A stretch of 64,000 nucleotides of DNA, from positions 1,426,001 through 1,490,000 of the forward strand of contig JARFIW010000453.1 of assembly GCA_036346225.1 (NCBI GenBank). Direction: 5' to 3'. Of this stretch, positions 51,401 through 57,356 are shown piece by piece (position 1 is the first letter of the stretch; every line of letters begins with the position of its first letter). The notes beneath the pieces were generated by a model. That model was not told the origin of the DNA. It searched no databases and saw only the letters and a list, made by a program, of their open reading frames with translations. Source of the stretch: Platerodrilus igneus (lineage: Eukaryota > Arthropoda > Insecta > Coleoptera > Lycidae). A program made the translations under genes and the position numbers.

Positions 51401-54400
51401 AATACAGTATACGAAGACAAGTACCAAAATGTTGAAGATTTGCAAACTGATATTATAAACACTTTGGAACAATACCCAGACGTTCTATTCAACGTGCAGT
51501 AAATGCAAATGCTAAAAGGATTCAACTATGTATTCAAGAAAATGGTGGTTTATTTGAACATATTTTATGAATTACTTAGTTAATATGATTTTTAACTTGT
51601 TTGTTTGTTTCAAATCAGTGCCATGAAAGATAATCCTTGTTCATCAAGTAAATGAAAATTGTGGCTTACTACCTTACTTGTGATTTTCCAATACTCCATT
51701 CGAAGGTACTACACTGATCAGGAAGCGAGTTTTTTTACCTGAAAAATTTTGAATTTTGCCAAACCCTTGCTGTTCCATGCAGGGCAGGGATCTTTAACAT
51801 ACGTGACAGCACACACATGGGACCTCCATTTAACCTCTCATCTGAACGAAGGCGTATTTTTATGAAAAATGCTCGCCTAACATTTTTCAGGAAAACCGTG
51901 TCGAGATTCAAACCAGGGACTTTTGGCATAGTCACATGCATACCAACTATGTCACGGAGCCACCTATCATGGCTTACTACCACATAATAAACATTTTCTA
52001 TAATGTTAGGTTTAACTTTAACGTAAAACATAGTGTCCGTCCTATATCGTTGAAACCGGCGTCAATTTGTCTATTAAATGAGATACTGATCCAACATGTT
52101 GCCATAAGAAAAAATGAAACTGATAATGATTTTCAAAATATAAAACATGTTTAAAAATTCTGATTCATTTATTAGATTTTGTGCAAAAAGTTGATGTGGG
52201 AAAGTGTTTTATATATTTTTCTATACGTAATGATAAAGAAGTTACAGGAAGAAAACGAAAATTGATAATGTTGGTTTTTGACATAAATCAAAGACAAATA
52301 GTCCTATTTCAAATTTCTTTTTAGATTCTTGAACAACATCAAATTTAGCAACTTTGCTAAACTTAAACCTATAGTCCACCTATTGGATATTTACAACTCA
52401 AGCTTGCAGATGTTGTACCTTGTAAGTGATTCACAATTGTAAATTCATGAAGTAAACTATTTATTAAATTTGAACATAAATAATAATAACTTTTAAAGGA
52501 AACATAACACTTTGTAAACATGTCAAAACGAAAAACAACCTATCATGGTATTCTAGTTTTTAATTTGAAGGCGCAGGCGTTTAGATTTTGATTTCCAACA
52601 CCTCTTCAAAATTTAAATAACTAAGAGTGAAAGAACCTGTTGCATAAGGATTCTTGTTAAGCTAGTTCTATTAAGTTCCTTATGTAATCAAGACGGTTTC
52701 TTTCCAGCAGCTTACTAAGTTCATCAGCTGTTTGATCCTTAGTTGGTAGGTGCTGATTTTCAATTGACCTTGTTGAACGTAATCACGAACTAGTAGATAA
52801 CGTATCTCAATAATGCTTAGTGTTTTTGTGTAGTTCGGGATTGTGTATAACTTTGATAACACTTTGATTGTTGACATTGATTATTGGAGTTTCGGAGTTG
52901 CCAATAACTTCAGAAAATAATCTGTTTATCCACACAGCATGTTTGGATTCATTGCACACGACTAGTTCAGCTTCCATAGTAGACTGAGCAATGTTCGTTT
53001 GTCATTTGCTTATCCATGAAATTGCAGCATCACCGCACTTGAACATAAGGTCTGCTGTAGACTTTCTATCAGCACTACTAGCAAAATCAGTGTCACTAAA
53101 CATTTCTAATTGATTATGGTTAAGATGGTAGACGAGTTTGAGTTCTTTTCTACCTATTCGCATAATGCCAGACCAATCTTTTTCTGTTGGGTTAGATGCG
53201 AATTTACCCCAGTAATAGACATCAAACGTGATGTCAGGACGGGACGAGTGAGCTAGGTACATTGGACTTCGAAGGATTTTGCAGTACGCTTGGAATTAGG
53301 CTTTAGGGTTAAACTGCATTTTTCGATAGGGGTTGATACAGGATTGCAATTTAACATTACAAAATTAGTTAACATTCATTTGATGTTGCTGACCTTTGGT
53401 CAGCAGTAGACTTTAGTATTCGGACTTATTTTTCGAATTACCTAACAGTTTCAAGATTCGTAGATACCGTGTCTCTAATCTTGCCAATCATACAAATTTC
53501 ATCATTCGTTTTGAATGTGCAGAATTCTCTTTTGAGGCTAATTTCGTGACCTATGCGAATTACTGCACTACCAGATAAAATATTTCGGGTAATATTTGGA
53601 GCGTACCATGCATCGGCGATTGTGTTTTTTTCCCTACTTTGCAGCTAATATTAATGTCACCTATGGCAAATGTGTAAATAATCTTCCTCTGTCTAAATTG
53701 CGATGTTCTGGCTTTAATGACTTGCCGATTGAATTTTTTCTTCATATTTACCTCATCCCATTCAATTTGTTAAATATAACGAATTTAGATCCAAACTCTG
53801 GCGTCCCGCGGGGCTCCAATTTAGGGCCTCTGCTGTTTACAATATTCATTAATGACATTGGAACTCGTTGACTTGTTATAAACTACTTTATGCTGATGAC
53901 GTTAAGTTGTATTTAAATATTACCTCACTAGAAGATTGTAATAGACTACAACTCGACATAATTCATCTAAACAAGTGGTGTAACACAAACAGATTACAGC
54001 TCAATATCCGAAAATGCTGTTGTTACATATTCACGAAAAGTACACCCACTAATTTTTGCATAGTGCCTTGAAAAGGATTCACTTCCAAGATGTAGTTCAG
54101 CTCGAGATCTAGATATCTTGTTTGATTCCAATCTTTCATTCGCAGTGTGTATTCATAAAATTGCTAATGCTGCAATGAAAGCGATAGGTTTTATAATCAG
54201 AAATTGCAAAAGCTTTACTAATACTGATTCTTTGAAAGTATTATATCTAACTATAGTTCGTTCTAAACTGAAATATTGTTGTACTGTATGATCACCTTCT
54301 TATAAATGCAAAAAAACGTTGCTTGAAGAAGTTCAGCATAAATTTGTTAAATATCTTTTTTGGAAAACTGAAGGTTTCTATCCTGAACAAAGATATGACC

Positions 54401-56881
54401 ACCAGTTATTATTAGAAGTTTAATATACCATCGTTAGAATTTCATAGGGCTGCTGCCATTCTCACCTTTATGTTTCAATTGCATCATAACAAGGTCGACT
54501 CAGTAAATTGCTTTCTTTTCTTAGATTTTCAGTTCCCAGAACAGAAAGTAGGCAATCAAATTTGTTTTACCTACCAACAGCTTATACAAACATATTATTA
54601 AAATCACCTATGTACCTGATGTGTAATGAGTACAATCACTTTAGCAATCACTGTGATATTAACAATGATACTCTAAGTAAAATTTTAGATATTGCCAAAA
54701 TGTATGAAATAATATAAAAATGTATAAATGTATAGATGTGTAAGTTAGAATTAGATCATAAATTAGTTATTTTGTATCCTGTAAATGGGTTCCACCTGTT
54801 GGAAATAAATAAATAATTCTTGAATCGCCGAGTCGAATGCGGCCAGGAACGAGTAAGAGTAAAAGTTGTTGGAATGCTTCGCGGTTGTTGCATAAATGAC
54901 AAGATGCACCTGAATCGAATATCCAACTATTTTGGATTTGCTGTTGTTCGGTTTCAGATTAGCTTAAACGTGTGTCGCTGTCACATGCCATGTGACAATG
55001 TAGATTCTGTGAACGTAGTTAGCTCCACTCACTACGGCCAATTAGGAACTGATATAAACTTCTAAATTCTTCACACAGTACAAATTAAGACACATTTTAT
55101 ACCAGGTGTCCCAACACATACGAAACGTTCTATTACTACTTAATGGTAACATTTAGCGAAAAACTTTCAAATAAATCTTAGGTATACTCAAAATCGCTAC
55201 AACATAAAATTAATTGGTATTGTACAGTGCGCTCAATAAAAAAAGTTATTTACCAAATAGAACCCTGAATTTGATAAAAAATTTAGATTGTTCGTATCAA
55301 ACTGGGGCAACTTTTATAAGAAACCTATACCTAATTCTCATAGTTGTTGAGATATTTAAGGCTTTTTGTATTCGCATGCCTCATTAAATTTTTTTTTAAT
55401 ACCAAGATTTAGATGATGCCGAACATTTTAACTTTTGTAAAGGAATGGTATAAACTTGTACTTAATGGAAACATAAGACTAGTTACCAAAATAATATACC
55501 CAGTATTTATTGAATGCTTTTCAGTTATTGAACAATTAATGCAATTTAGTCCCTTATTTGAAATGAAACACCCTGTATATTTCTCGATAGTAAAATGCAG
55601 AATTAAATTCTCTATTAAAGATGATTAGGTTTCACTATATTCAAATTCAACTGTTAATTACTGTTTCAGATTTAAAAAGTGCAACCTTAACCCTTTGTAC
55701 ATATTGGTATAGATCAATAAACGATTATAAAAAAAGTTAATGATGGTGGTGAATTAGATAAGGACGTGCATTCAAAGTATCTTGAAGCTGGTAATTTGTT
55801 GTCACAACCATCCGCATCCTTATATTTTCAAGTTTTAGACCAATTTTATGTAAAATAAACAGTTTTCAATAACTTCTTTGGGATAATTCATAATTTTCCT
55901 GTATACTTTTGGGTTTTCTTATTCACTCGCATATTTATAGCTCCAGTTTAATCATGAGAATTGGAAATTCAAACATATGTCTAGTTGGTATGTAAAACGC
56001 AAGTATTCAAAGATGCACGTATTTCAGTTCTCTGAAATACATGCACTTCTGAATAGTTTCATGTTTTACTGAACACAAATATACGACTTTTGAATACTTT
56101 ACATTTAGAACATCGCCAAAACACTTTATTAACCAGAGATAAACGTTTTCAAATAACCATGATCCTCACGATTAAAATAAAGCTATAAACCAGTTAGTGA
56201 ATAATAAATCGTTGAAGTTCCTTTCAAATAAAATAAAATTCATACAGATGCGACAAAAAAATAAAAAGTTTGAAAAACATTTTAAAACGACTAGCGATTT
56301 AAATGTGCAAATATGGAAAACCTTCAACAAGACCCAAACATTATACTGCAATCCTAATTTTTAAAACAAGCCACGCTAAAATTTAAATAACGCAATAAAA
56401 GCAGTAACTTCACCTGTGCCATTAAAACATCTCCAAAACCTTCAAAGTATTCTTTTAAATTTTGTTCGGTCGTCTTCCACGGCAACCCTAACACTATTAA
56501 ATCTGTGCACCGCAATTTAGTTTCTATTCTTTTAGTTTTTGCAGTCGAATTTTCCAAAGCATCATCAGATTTGCGTTTGTTTTCAGCAACTATAAAACTA
56601 TAATTAACGTCTGTATAAGCTTATTCAATAAAATAACCTTTAGGGAATACACAATAAAATACTTGGGTACTCCAACCAACTTCTGGTGGAGGATGTAAAC
56701 GGCCATCACTTAACCTTACACCACGCATTGCATTCGAATCAGGATTTCTGTATTTTAATCCACATGAACCTGGAAACTGGGCTGAAAGCGTACTAAGTAA
56801 AAGTGTAGAATCATCTTCGGTAGGTAATTCAATTGGTTCCTCGCCTTCGTCTTCAGCAACTTGCAGGTATTCAATAGACAT
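12224..56881 (-). CDS. TBPH: TBPH gene (TDP-43 orthologue), seven coding exons
   Basis: This gene encodes the insect orthologue of TDP-43, a mainly nuclear RNA-binding protein that binds UG-rich RNA and controls splicing and mRNA stability. Coding segments are 56638-56881, 56414-56589, 44417-44557, 35314-35521, 27207-27431, 21468-21659 and 12224-12369. They total 1332 nt, or 443 residues, against 414 in human. Every junction is GT-AG and the phases match (1, 0, 0, 1, 1, 1). Domain order is the N-terminal dimerisation domain (about 1-81), a basic NLS-like stretch (about 85-106), RRM1 (about 111-187), RRM2 (about 197-260), then a Gly/Gln/Asn-rich tail with the hydrophobic patch [21 protein letters not shown] recognise the family from near-identity in both RRMs. 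The start was chosen because MSIEYLQV aligns with the family N-terminus and the context is tacaATG. UTR exons and isoforms were not resolved. Confidence 0.96.
12370..13774. other. TBPH intron 6, proximal part
   Basis: AT-rich intronic DNA with no recognised element. Confidence 0.45.
13775..14050 (+). other. Orphan Pro/Gln/Asn-rich ORF in TBPH intron 6
   Basis: A 91-codon plus-strand ORF, antisense to TBPH. Its second half is rich in Pro, Gln and Asn ([31 protein letters not shown]) and its base composition is less AT-rich than the intron. I do not recognise the family. It may be a fragment of a retrocopied gene or a domesticated repeat. No splice sites or conserved motif support it as functional. 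Confidence 0.22.
14565..14755. repeat. Degenerate ~20-bp minisatellite
   Basis: About nine imperfect units of the form CTTAGAATTTTTGTAAT with variable 2-5 bp spacers (e.g. ctcgcttagaatttttgtaat, gtctcttagaatttttgcaat). Confidence 0.8.
14756..16288. other. Intron 6 DNA with stray transposon ends
   Basis: atacagggtgtt at about 15602 and tatacagggtgtttcag at about 15767 match the terminal motif (TA-CAGGGTG) of the long-TIR transposon family here. acaccctgcat near 16070 is the reversed motif. The pair 15767-16078 could delimit a roughly 310-bp non-autonomous element, but inner ends do not match well. Nothing else recognised. Confidence 0.35.
16289..16890. mobile_element. Fold-back element built from two transposase 3' ends
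   Basis: Arms 16289-16470 and 16706-16890 are inverted copies of each other with scattered differences, separated by about 235 bp. On the plus strand the right arm encodes [20 protein letters not shown] (16744-16803), the C-terminus typical of the long-TIR transposases in this window. The left arm carries the same on the minus strand. It probably arose by inverted joining of two element 3' regions. Confidence 0.72.
17825..20120 (-). mobile_element. Long-TIR Tc1/mariner-type transposon, 2296 bp, TA insertion
   Basis: The ends are CAGGGTGCCCACAATCTATC and its exact reverse complement, flanked by TA on both sides (17823-17824 and 20121-20122). The terminal inverted repeats are about 480 bp each (roughly 17825-18303 and 19643-20120) and almost identical apart from a 5-nt indel and single-base changes, which suggests recent activity. 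It lies inside the transposase gene of an older relative. Confidence 0.88.
18490..19524 (-). pseudogene. Transposase of the 17825-20120 element (broken)
   Basis: It starts ATG at 19524 with MYTNDEK and a DUF4817-type helix-turn-helix region ([20 protein letters not shown]). Then come FTDEAKF (about 19050-19070, first Asp), [10 protein letters not shown] (second Asp) and [15 protein letters not shown] (third Asp). I count 40 residues between the second and third Asp. It ends near 18490 in an HFEH-type C-terminus read from aaatgacctcc. Frameshifts around 19320, 19260 and 19010 and a UAG break it, though 18569-19180 is open over 203 codons. Confidence 0.8.
21051..21467. other. Intron 6, distal part
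   Basis: AT-rich sequence between the degraded transposon and TBPH exon 6; nothing recognised. Confidence 0.45.
21468..21659 (-). CDS. TBPH: TBPH coding exon 6 (conserved hydrophobic patch)
   Basis: This 192-nt exon has both ends in phase 1. It begins [12 protein letters not shown] and contains [20 protein letters not shown], matching the human SINPAMMAAAQAALQSSWG segment. That short alpha-helical patch in the prion-like tail promotes phase separation. It ends NPSG with donor GTG|gtaagt. A second acceptor 9 nt upstream would add three residues (Ile-Thr-Gly) in frame and extend the exon to 21668. Confidence 0.9.
21669..22628. other. Intron 5, proximal part
   Basis: AT-rich, nothing recognised. 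Confidence 0.45.
22629..22960. other. GC-richer block of unknown origin in intron 5
   Basis: About 330 bp with clearly higher GC than the surrounding intron and several CpG (e.g. cattcgttccgactaatgc, gttgcgcggaagcgaa). Overlapping minus-strand ORFs (22629-22838 and 22690-22902) have no recognisable similarity. I tested it by eye against U1, U2, U4 and 7SL RNAs and saw no match. Confidence 0.4.
22961..24379. other. Intron 5 DNA, short microsatellite only
   Basis: Contains an (AAT)n run around 23104-23124. A GGGTTCGATGCCC word at about 23375 resembles a pol III B box, but no folded tRNA could be built around it. Confidence 0.4.
24380..25200 (+). pseudogene. Probable piggyBac-type transposase relic
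   Basis: 24497-24685 reads [19 protein letters not shown] and [13 protein letters not shown], the pattern of the piggyBac N-terminal region (FxDexlLexIvxxTNxyA, then TveEikxFlgl). Later fragments in shifted frames, such as [10 protein letters not shown] and a [15 protein letters not shown] stretch near 25030, could be later parts. Heavily decayed; the assignment beyond 24685 is weak. Confidence 0.45.
25201..27206. other. Intron 5, distal part
   Basis: AT-rich. A stretch at 25655-25750 (IKYWALYMNYT) faintly recalls the piggyBac GIKxwxLcD block and may continue the 24.4-kb relic. Nothing else recognised. Confidence 0.3.
27207..27431 (-). CDS. TBPH: TBPH coding exon 5 (end of RRM2, glycine-rich start)
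   Basis: This 225-nt exon has both ends in phase 1. It closes RRM2 with [11 protein letters not shown] (human SVHISNAEPK), then begins the low-complexity tail, rich in Gly, Asn and Gln with scattered Tyr and Arg ([35 protein letters not shown]). It ends MPNLQALG. The acceptor is aatcag|GTG and the donor TTGG|gtaagt. Confidence 0.93.
27825..28510 (-). mobile_element. RTE-derived long unit (head + ORF2 C-terminus + tail)
   Basis: On the minus strand it begins with a head about 28510 (ttggttatgaaatatttgc; hairpin-like gcagtcacaggctgc at about 28400). It continues into RTE ORF2 3' coding sequence ([21 protein letters not shown]) and ends at 27825 with accagttccaggactgaag and a gatgatgatga tail. 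A second copy of the same structure is 39821-40500 on the plus strand. Confidence 0.72.
28511..29033 (-). mobile_element. RTE-derived short unit, split by a SINE
   Basis: A head (gcagccacaggctgc, about 28966-28980 plus-strand coordinates) is joined almost directly to the RTE 3' tail (agctcaaaatatcaataag type, ending tgattattataaacaactacagg at about 28510). It lacks the ORF2 portion of the longer unit. The SINE at 28727-28944 interrupts it. Confidence 0.7.
28727..28944 (+). mobile_element. SINE copy 2 with exact 13-bp target duplication
   Basis: Flanked by GTATGTGAAGGGG at 28714-28726 and 28945-28957. It has the family head ggctccgtgg, but most of the A-box region is missing, so the head jumps to aaagtcccaggttcgaatcc (B box intact). 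A second internal deletion removes the ggtcccgtgtg..ttaaag block. It ends gaaaatcacatgtaag, as copy 3 does. Confidence 0.92.
30176..32436 (-). mobile_element. Long-TIR Tc1/mariner-type transposon, 2261 bp, inside RTE copy 1
   Basis: The ends CAGGGTGAGTTTTTTTTTCA and its reverse complement are flanked by TA (30174-30175, 32437-32438). The TIRs are about 450 bp, the left one with about 80 bp absent from the right one. It interrupts the RTE reverse transcriptase frame, which can be followed on either side (..VGRWQEY before, NLYAGEE after), giving an independent proof of the insertion point. Confidence 0.88.
30890..31940 (-). pseudogene. Transposase of the 30176-32436 element (broken)
   Basis: It starts ATG at 31938 ([19 protein letters not shown]) with a DUF4817-type helix-turn-helix region ([16 protein letters not shown]). 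Then follow [12 protein letters not shown] sequence near 31480, [17 protein letters not shown] (31226-31441), [16 protein letters not shown] and [14 protein letters not shown], ending [12 protein letters not shown] near 30895. I count 41 positions between the second and third Asp. Stops at about 31720 and near 31140 and frame changes inactivate it. Confidence 0.75.
34126..34732. other. Intron 4 DNA with an unidentified ORF
   Basis: A 108-codon minus-strand ORF at 34177-34503 contains Cys-rich pieces ([15 protein letters not shown]) but no family I recognise. It is probably chance or an eroded repeat. Confidence 0.3.
34733..34872 (-). mobile_element. SINE fragment, 5' truncated
   Basis: The 3' part of the SINE family in reverse: ccaggaagtgagc, gaattttgccaaacccttgctgttcc, aaagtagggatttttaacgtg. 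The tRNA-like head is absent. Confidence 0.78.
35000..35160 (+). other. Hammerhead-ribozyme-like core in a Penelope-like terminal repeat (candidate)
   Basis: Reading from 35113: CTGACGA (35113-35119), one base, stem GATTT/AAATC (35121-35125 with 35130-35134, loop AAAT), then GAAA (35135-35138). This fits the hammerhead core CUGANGA-stem II-GAAA with one extra base. A reversed, decayed relative lies at 35018-35024 (CTGAAGA on the minus strand). Terminal repeats of Penelope-like elements are known to carry such cores, often in inverted pairs. Stem I, stem III and the cleavage site were not established. Confidence 0.4.
35314..35521 (-). CDS. TBPH: TBPH coding exon 4 (RRM2)
   Basis: The exon encodes residues 188-256 plus one base. 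After the linker EGLIHQVPC comes RRM2 with RNP2-like [19 protein letters not shown], the family hallmark [15 protein letters not shown] (RNP1 inside it) and [10 protein letters not shown]. The acceptor is tttttttaag|GAA and the donor AAAG|gtttgt. Confidence 0.95.
35522..36433. other. Intron 3, proximal part
   Basis: AT-rich. A 127-codon minus-strand ORF at 35926-36309 has no recognisable similarity. Confidence 0.4.
36434..36469. repeat. (TA)n microsatellite
   Basis: About 18 uninterrupted TA units. Confidence 0.95.
36805..36960. other. CpG-rich cluster with two E2F-like motifs
   Basis: TTTCGCGCC occurs at 36821-36829 and 36888-36896, with CGTCACGTCA between them, in a locally CpG-rich patch of an otherwise AT-rich intron. 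The motifs fit the E2F/DP consensus TTTSGCGC. No transcript or gene start is visible nearby. It could be a promoter remnant of an unidentified repeat. Confidence 0.35.
36981..37036 (+). repeat. Tandem duplication of a 28-bp unit
   Basis: ggtttggtttaggtatcgta.. is repeated twice (36981-37008, 37009-37036) with one difference. Confidence 0.9.
37510..38960 (-). pseudogene. Jockey-like LINE endonuclease relic
   Basis: On the minus strand, in shifted frames: [30 protein letters not shown] (38220-38310, an apurinic-type endonuclease block, quoted in parts: [24 protein letters not shown]), then FYGDFNIKF at about 38150-38180. Next come [19 protein letters not shown] and IDNVFANL (37990-38120), then a linker toward the RT ([18 protein letters not shown]). 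The GDFN block and the INxxFxN motif identify the EEP nuclease. Stops separate the pieces. The RT half is not adjacent; the RT at 53.8-54.8 kb may be of the same or a related family. Confidence 0.6.
39165..39480 (+). mobile_element. RTE 3' fragment opening a tail-head array
   Basis: It encodes the RTE ORF2 C-terminus, ending [20 protein letters not shown] and a stop at about 39423, matching the minus-strand copy 2 end (46560-46700). It is followed by the tail gatgattattataagccaac. The 5' boundary is abrupt at about 39165. Confidence 0.8.
39481..39820 (+). mobile_element. RTE-derived short unit (head + tail)
   Basis: The head is at 39500-39600 (ggcagccacaggctgcttaa, cccccttcagtgaatctcg). It then passes directly to the RTE-like 3' end (gctagctcagaatataaat, ccaaccagttttgagac) and the tail gatgattattataaacaactacagg. 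It has the same architecture as 28511-29033. Confidence 0.75.
39821..40500 (+). mobile_element. RTE-derived long unit (head + ORF2 C-terminus)
   Basis: The head is ttggttatgaaatg..ggcagccacaggctgc; this is followed by RTE ORF2 3' sequence ([20 protein letters not shown]) and the terminal ccagttccaggactgaagac ctaatgatg. It is collinear with 27825-28510 on the opposite strand. Confidence 0.75.
40821..43606. repeat. Nested inverted-repeat region with hammerhead-like cores
   Basis: Outer arms 40821-40963 and 43465-43606 are inverted copies. A second pair is 42729-42821 and 43375-43467. A third is a near-perfect 57-bp hairpin, 42821-42877 with 42924-42980 (46-bp loop, one mismatch). The right outer arm contains TTGACAA, a spacer C, GATCC-loop-GGATC (43522-43539) and GAAAC, a decayed hammerhead-like core; the left arm has the same in reverse. 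Inverted terminal repeats with such cores suggest a Penelope-like element, but no RT or GIY-YIG sequence was found inside. Confidence 0.55.
42821..42980. repeat. 57-bp-arm hairpin
   Basis: Arms 42821-42877 and 42924-42980 are reverse complements with a single mismatch (agtaatgg versus agtcatgg). The loop is 46 bp. Confidence 0.93.
43607..44416. other. Intron 3, distal part
   Basis: AT-rich. A 68-codon minus-strand ORF at 43568-43774 and neighbouring frames may be eroded coding sequence of an unidentified element. Nothing firm. Confidence 0.35.
44417..44557 (-). CDS. TBPH: TBPH coding exon 3 (second half of RRM1)
   Basis: The exon has 47 codons, both ends in phase 0. It encodes RNP1 KGFGFIRF and the TDP-43 signature [17 protein letters not shown]. 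The acceptor is ttgttccag|GTT and the donor AAG|gtttgt. An old reverse-transcriptase relic ends about 31 bp upstream of the acceptor, so branch point and pyrimidine tract must lie in a very short host remnant or in transposon DNA. Confidence 0.95.
44588..46319 (+). pseudogene. Decayed reverse transcriptase element antisense in intron 2
   Basis: 44588-45003 encodes [46 protein letters not shown] and [12 protein letters not shown] (YLDD-type catalytic box), followed by [10 protein letters not shown]. After a stop-rich middle, 45625-45966 has [16 protein letters not shown] and [16 protein letters not shown]. 45975-46319 has [20 protein letters not shown] and [20 protein letters not shown]. The order (RT, CxC-H-C knuckle, PWK..W-x-F-AC..TLAPSH, GVETLG-like) matches a metazoan RT family I know from database proteins. 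Its C-terminal RPDG..WD pattern suggests a PD-(D/E)xK-like nuclease, here degraded. No clade name is given with confidence. Confidence 0.7.
46503..49400 (-). pseudogene. RTE-clade LINE copy 2
   Basis: In minus-strand order: the 5' region ends at about 49400 at the same point as copy 1 (cttcttcaaggtgcagg). The endonuclease ORF 48492-49121 is open for 209 codons ([24 protein letters not shown]). Then come IPGDI-like and [18 protein letters not shown] (48210-48449) and, after a deletion of the RT N-terminal part, [20 protein letters not shown] (47556-47795), an intact [12 protein letters not shown] (47316-47327) and the ORF end at 46560 ([19 protein letters not shown]). The tail is tgattattataagcaactac. 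A SINE splits it at 47803-48102. Confidence 0.85.
47803..48102 (+). mobile_element. SINE copy 3, full length, 13-bp target duplication
   Basis: Flanked by TGTCAAACTTATT at 47790-47802 and 48103-48115. RTE copy 1 has the same site uninterrupted near 29900. The 300-bp body has an A-box-like TGGCATAATGG, the B box GGTTCGAATCC (47857-47867), and the conserved blocks cgttcggatgagagg, ggtcccgtgtg, cacgttaaagatcccta and ttgcttggaacagcaagg. It ends tggaaaatcacatgtaa. This is the reference copy for the family in this window. Confidence 0.95.
49401..50324. other. Intron 2 DNA, nothing recognised
   Basis: AT-rich, short ORFs only. Confidence 0.45.
50325..50860 (+). other. Broken ORF of unknown family next to a transposase relic
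   Basis: One plus frame stays open from 50325 to about 50910 except for a TAA at 50520. Its residues are Gln/Pro/Tyr-rich early ([11 protein letters not shown]), then Cys/His-rich ([18 protein letters not shown]). Composition is less AT-rich than the intron. It may be a fragment of a host-gene retrocopy, or an extra N-terminal part of the element that follows; the frame runs into [12 protein letters not shown], a transposase-like segment. Not recognised. Confidence 0.3.
50861..51571 (+). pseudogene. Long-TIR-family transposase relic
   Basis: Pieces in three frames: [12 protein letters not shown], then [20 protein letters not shown] (first Asp), [36 protein letters not shown] (second Asp), [15 protein letters not shown] and [17 protein letters not shown] at about 51570. 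The C-terminus and motif order match the transposases at 18.5, 30.9 and 57.8 kb. Several stops and frameshifts; no TIRs were found around it. Confidence 0.75.
51674..51969 (-). mobile_element. SINE copy 4, 12-bp target duplication
   Basis: Minus-strand full-length copy. The head ggctccgtgacatagttgg is near 51965 and the 3' end near 51674. It is flanked by TGGCTTACTACC at 51662-51673 and 51970-51981. The B box is degraded (gtttgaatctcga). Confidence 0.9.
51982..52664. other. Intron 2 DNA, nothing recognised
   Basis: AT-rich, no feature identified. Confidence 0.45.
52665..55000 (-). pseudogene. Ty1/copia retrotransposon relic, split by a LINE
   Basis: In minus-strand order: the aspartic protease box [14 protein letters not shown] (about 54870-54925); then, beyond the LINE at 53745-54826, [15 protein letters not shown] and ILPEIFYL (53560-53660); then reverse transcriptase/RNase [39 protein letters not shown] (53002-53262), [10 protein letters not shown] and [16 protein letters not shown] (52680-52877). 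Protease flows almost directly into RNase H, so integrase and most of RT are deleted. Stops and frameshifts throughout. Confidence 0.8.
53745..54826 (+). pseudogene. Jockey-like LINE, 3' half, inserted in the copia relic
   Basis: It encodes [20 protein letters not shown], then [14 protein letters not shown] (YADD box, about 53875-53915), LHKWCN-like [13 protein letters not shown], and downstream [13 protein letters not shown] and [18 protein letters not shown]. It ends with a ttggaaataaataaata tail at about 54815. It is 5' truncated within RT, as is usual for LINEs. A frameshift and several stops. TTGAAT occurs close to both ends and might be a short target duplication. Confidence 0.78.
55100..55581. 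mobile_element. Possible MITE with CAGGGTG-type ends
   Basis: ttataccaggtgtccc near 55110 and aacaccctgtata at about 55568-55580 resemble the reversed termini of the long-TIR transposons and are about 470 bp apart. Similarity beyond about 8 bp is poor and no coding sequence lies between, so this is tentative. Confidence 0.3.
55582..56413. other. Intron 2, distal part next to exon 2
   Basis: AT-rich; nothing recognised. Confidence 0.45.
56414..56589 (-). CDS. TBPH: TBPH coding exon 2 (NLS region and start of RRM1)
   Basis: This 176-nt exon encodes residues 82-140. It starts after the acceptor tatag at 56590 with VAENKRKS, a basic cluster at the position of the TDP-43 nuclear localisation signal. 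It then encodes the first part of RRM1, with RNP2 LIVLGL and the family signature [15 protein letters not shown]. The donor is CAG|gtgaag and the phase is 0. Intron 1 (56590-56637) is only 48 bp. Confidence 0.95.
56638..56881 (-). CDS. TBPH: TBPH coding exon 1 (N-terminal domain)
   Basis: The exon has 81 codons plus one base, starting ATG at 56881. It encodes the ubiquitin-like N-terminal domain that drives TDP-43 self-association. Visible family motifs are [22 protein letters not shown] and MRGVRLSDG. The donor is AAAG|gttatt at 56637. The frame closes in the intron, so the exon must be spliced. Confidence 0.95.
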
Positions 56882-57150
56882 TGTACAAAATATTCACTCA
56901 ATACAATCACAAGTATTCGAACAACTACACTGCAAGTTCTCAAATTGATTTGAGTCAATTGTACAATTCATACATCAATCACAACTCGGCCATTCGCATG
57001 CACAACTTTTCAATATGGAAGGTATGTACGAGCCACGACGCCAAAACGCGAGCAAATATCCGGCCGGTTTAGGTAGAACTTTCAGCAATTGCACACTGTT
57101 TTATCGGCCTGGAGTAAACACAATACCATAGATTAATGACAAGATAGAAA
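56882..57150 (-). promoter_or_regulatory. TBPH: TBPH upstream / 5' UTR region
   Basis: This is the sequence immediately upstream of the TBPH start. It is less AT-rich around 57000-57070, with several CpG (CGACGCCAAAACGCGAGC on the plus strand). No TATA box or certain transcription start was identified. Assignment as promoter rests on position only. Confidence 0.3.
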
Positions 57151-57356
57151 ACGAAGCGAACGTATTGTTTTGACGGTATCTATGGTTTCAAATGATAAGT
57201 AAAGAGGCTTTTGCAATTCAAAAAGAATTACAGAATGACTTGCATACCGATGGCATGCTTTTATTTATATTCATAACCTAAAATCATAGTTTGTATAAAA
57301 TTATATTTTGTTTCCGTTCTTACTGTTTGCGTTTTTTCAAGCTCTACTAAATTATA

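Noticed and set aside
56881..57072. Plus-strand ORF with a gtatgt after ATGCACAACTTTTCAATATG, suggesting a divergent gene
   Set aside because: No family similarity, one weak donor only, and it overlaps the TBPH 5' region; chance is likelier.
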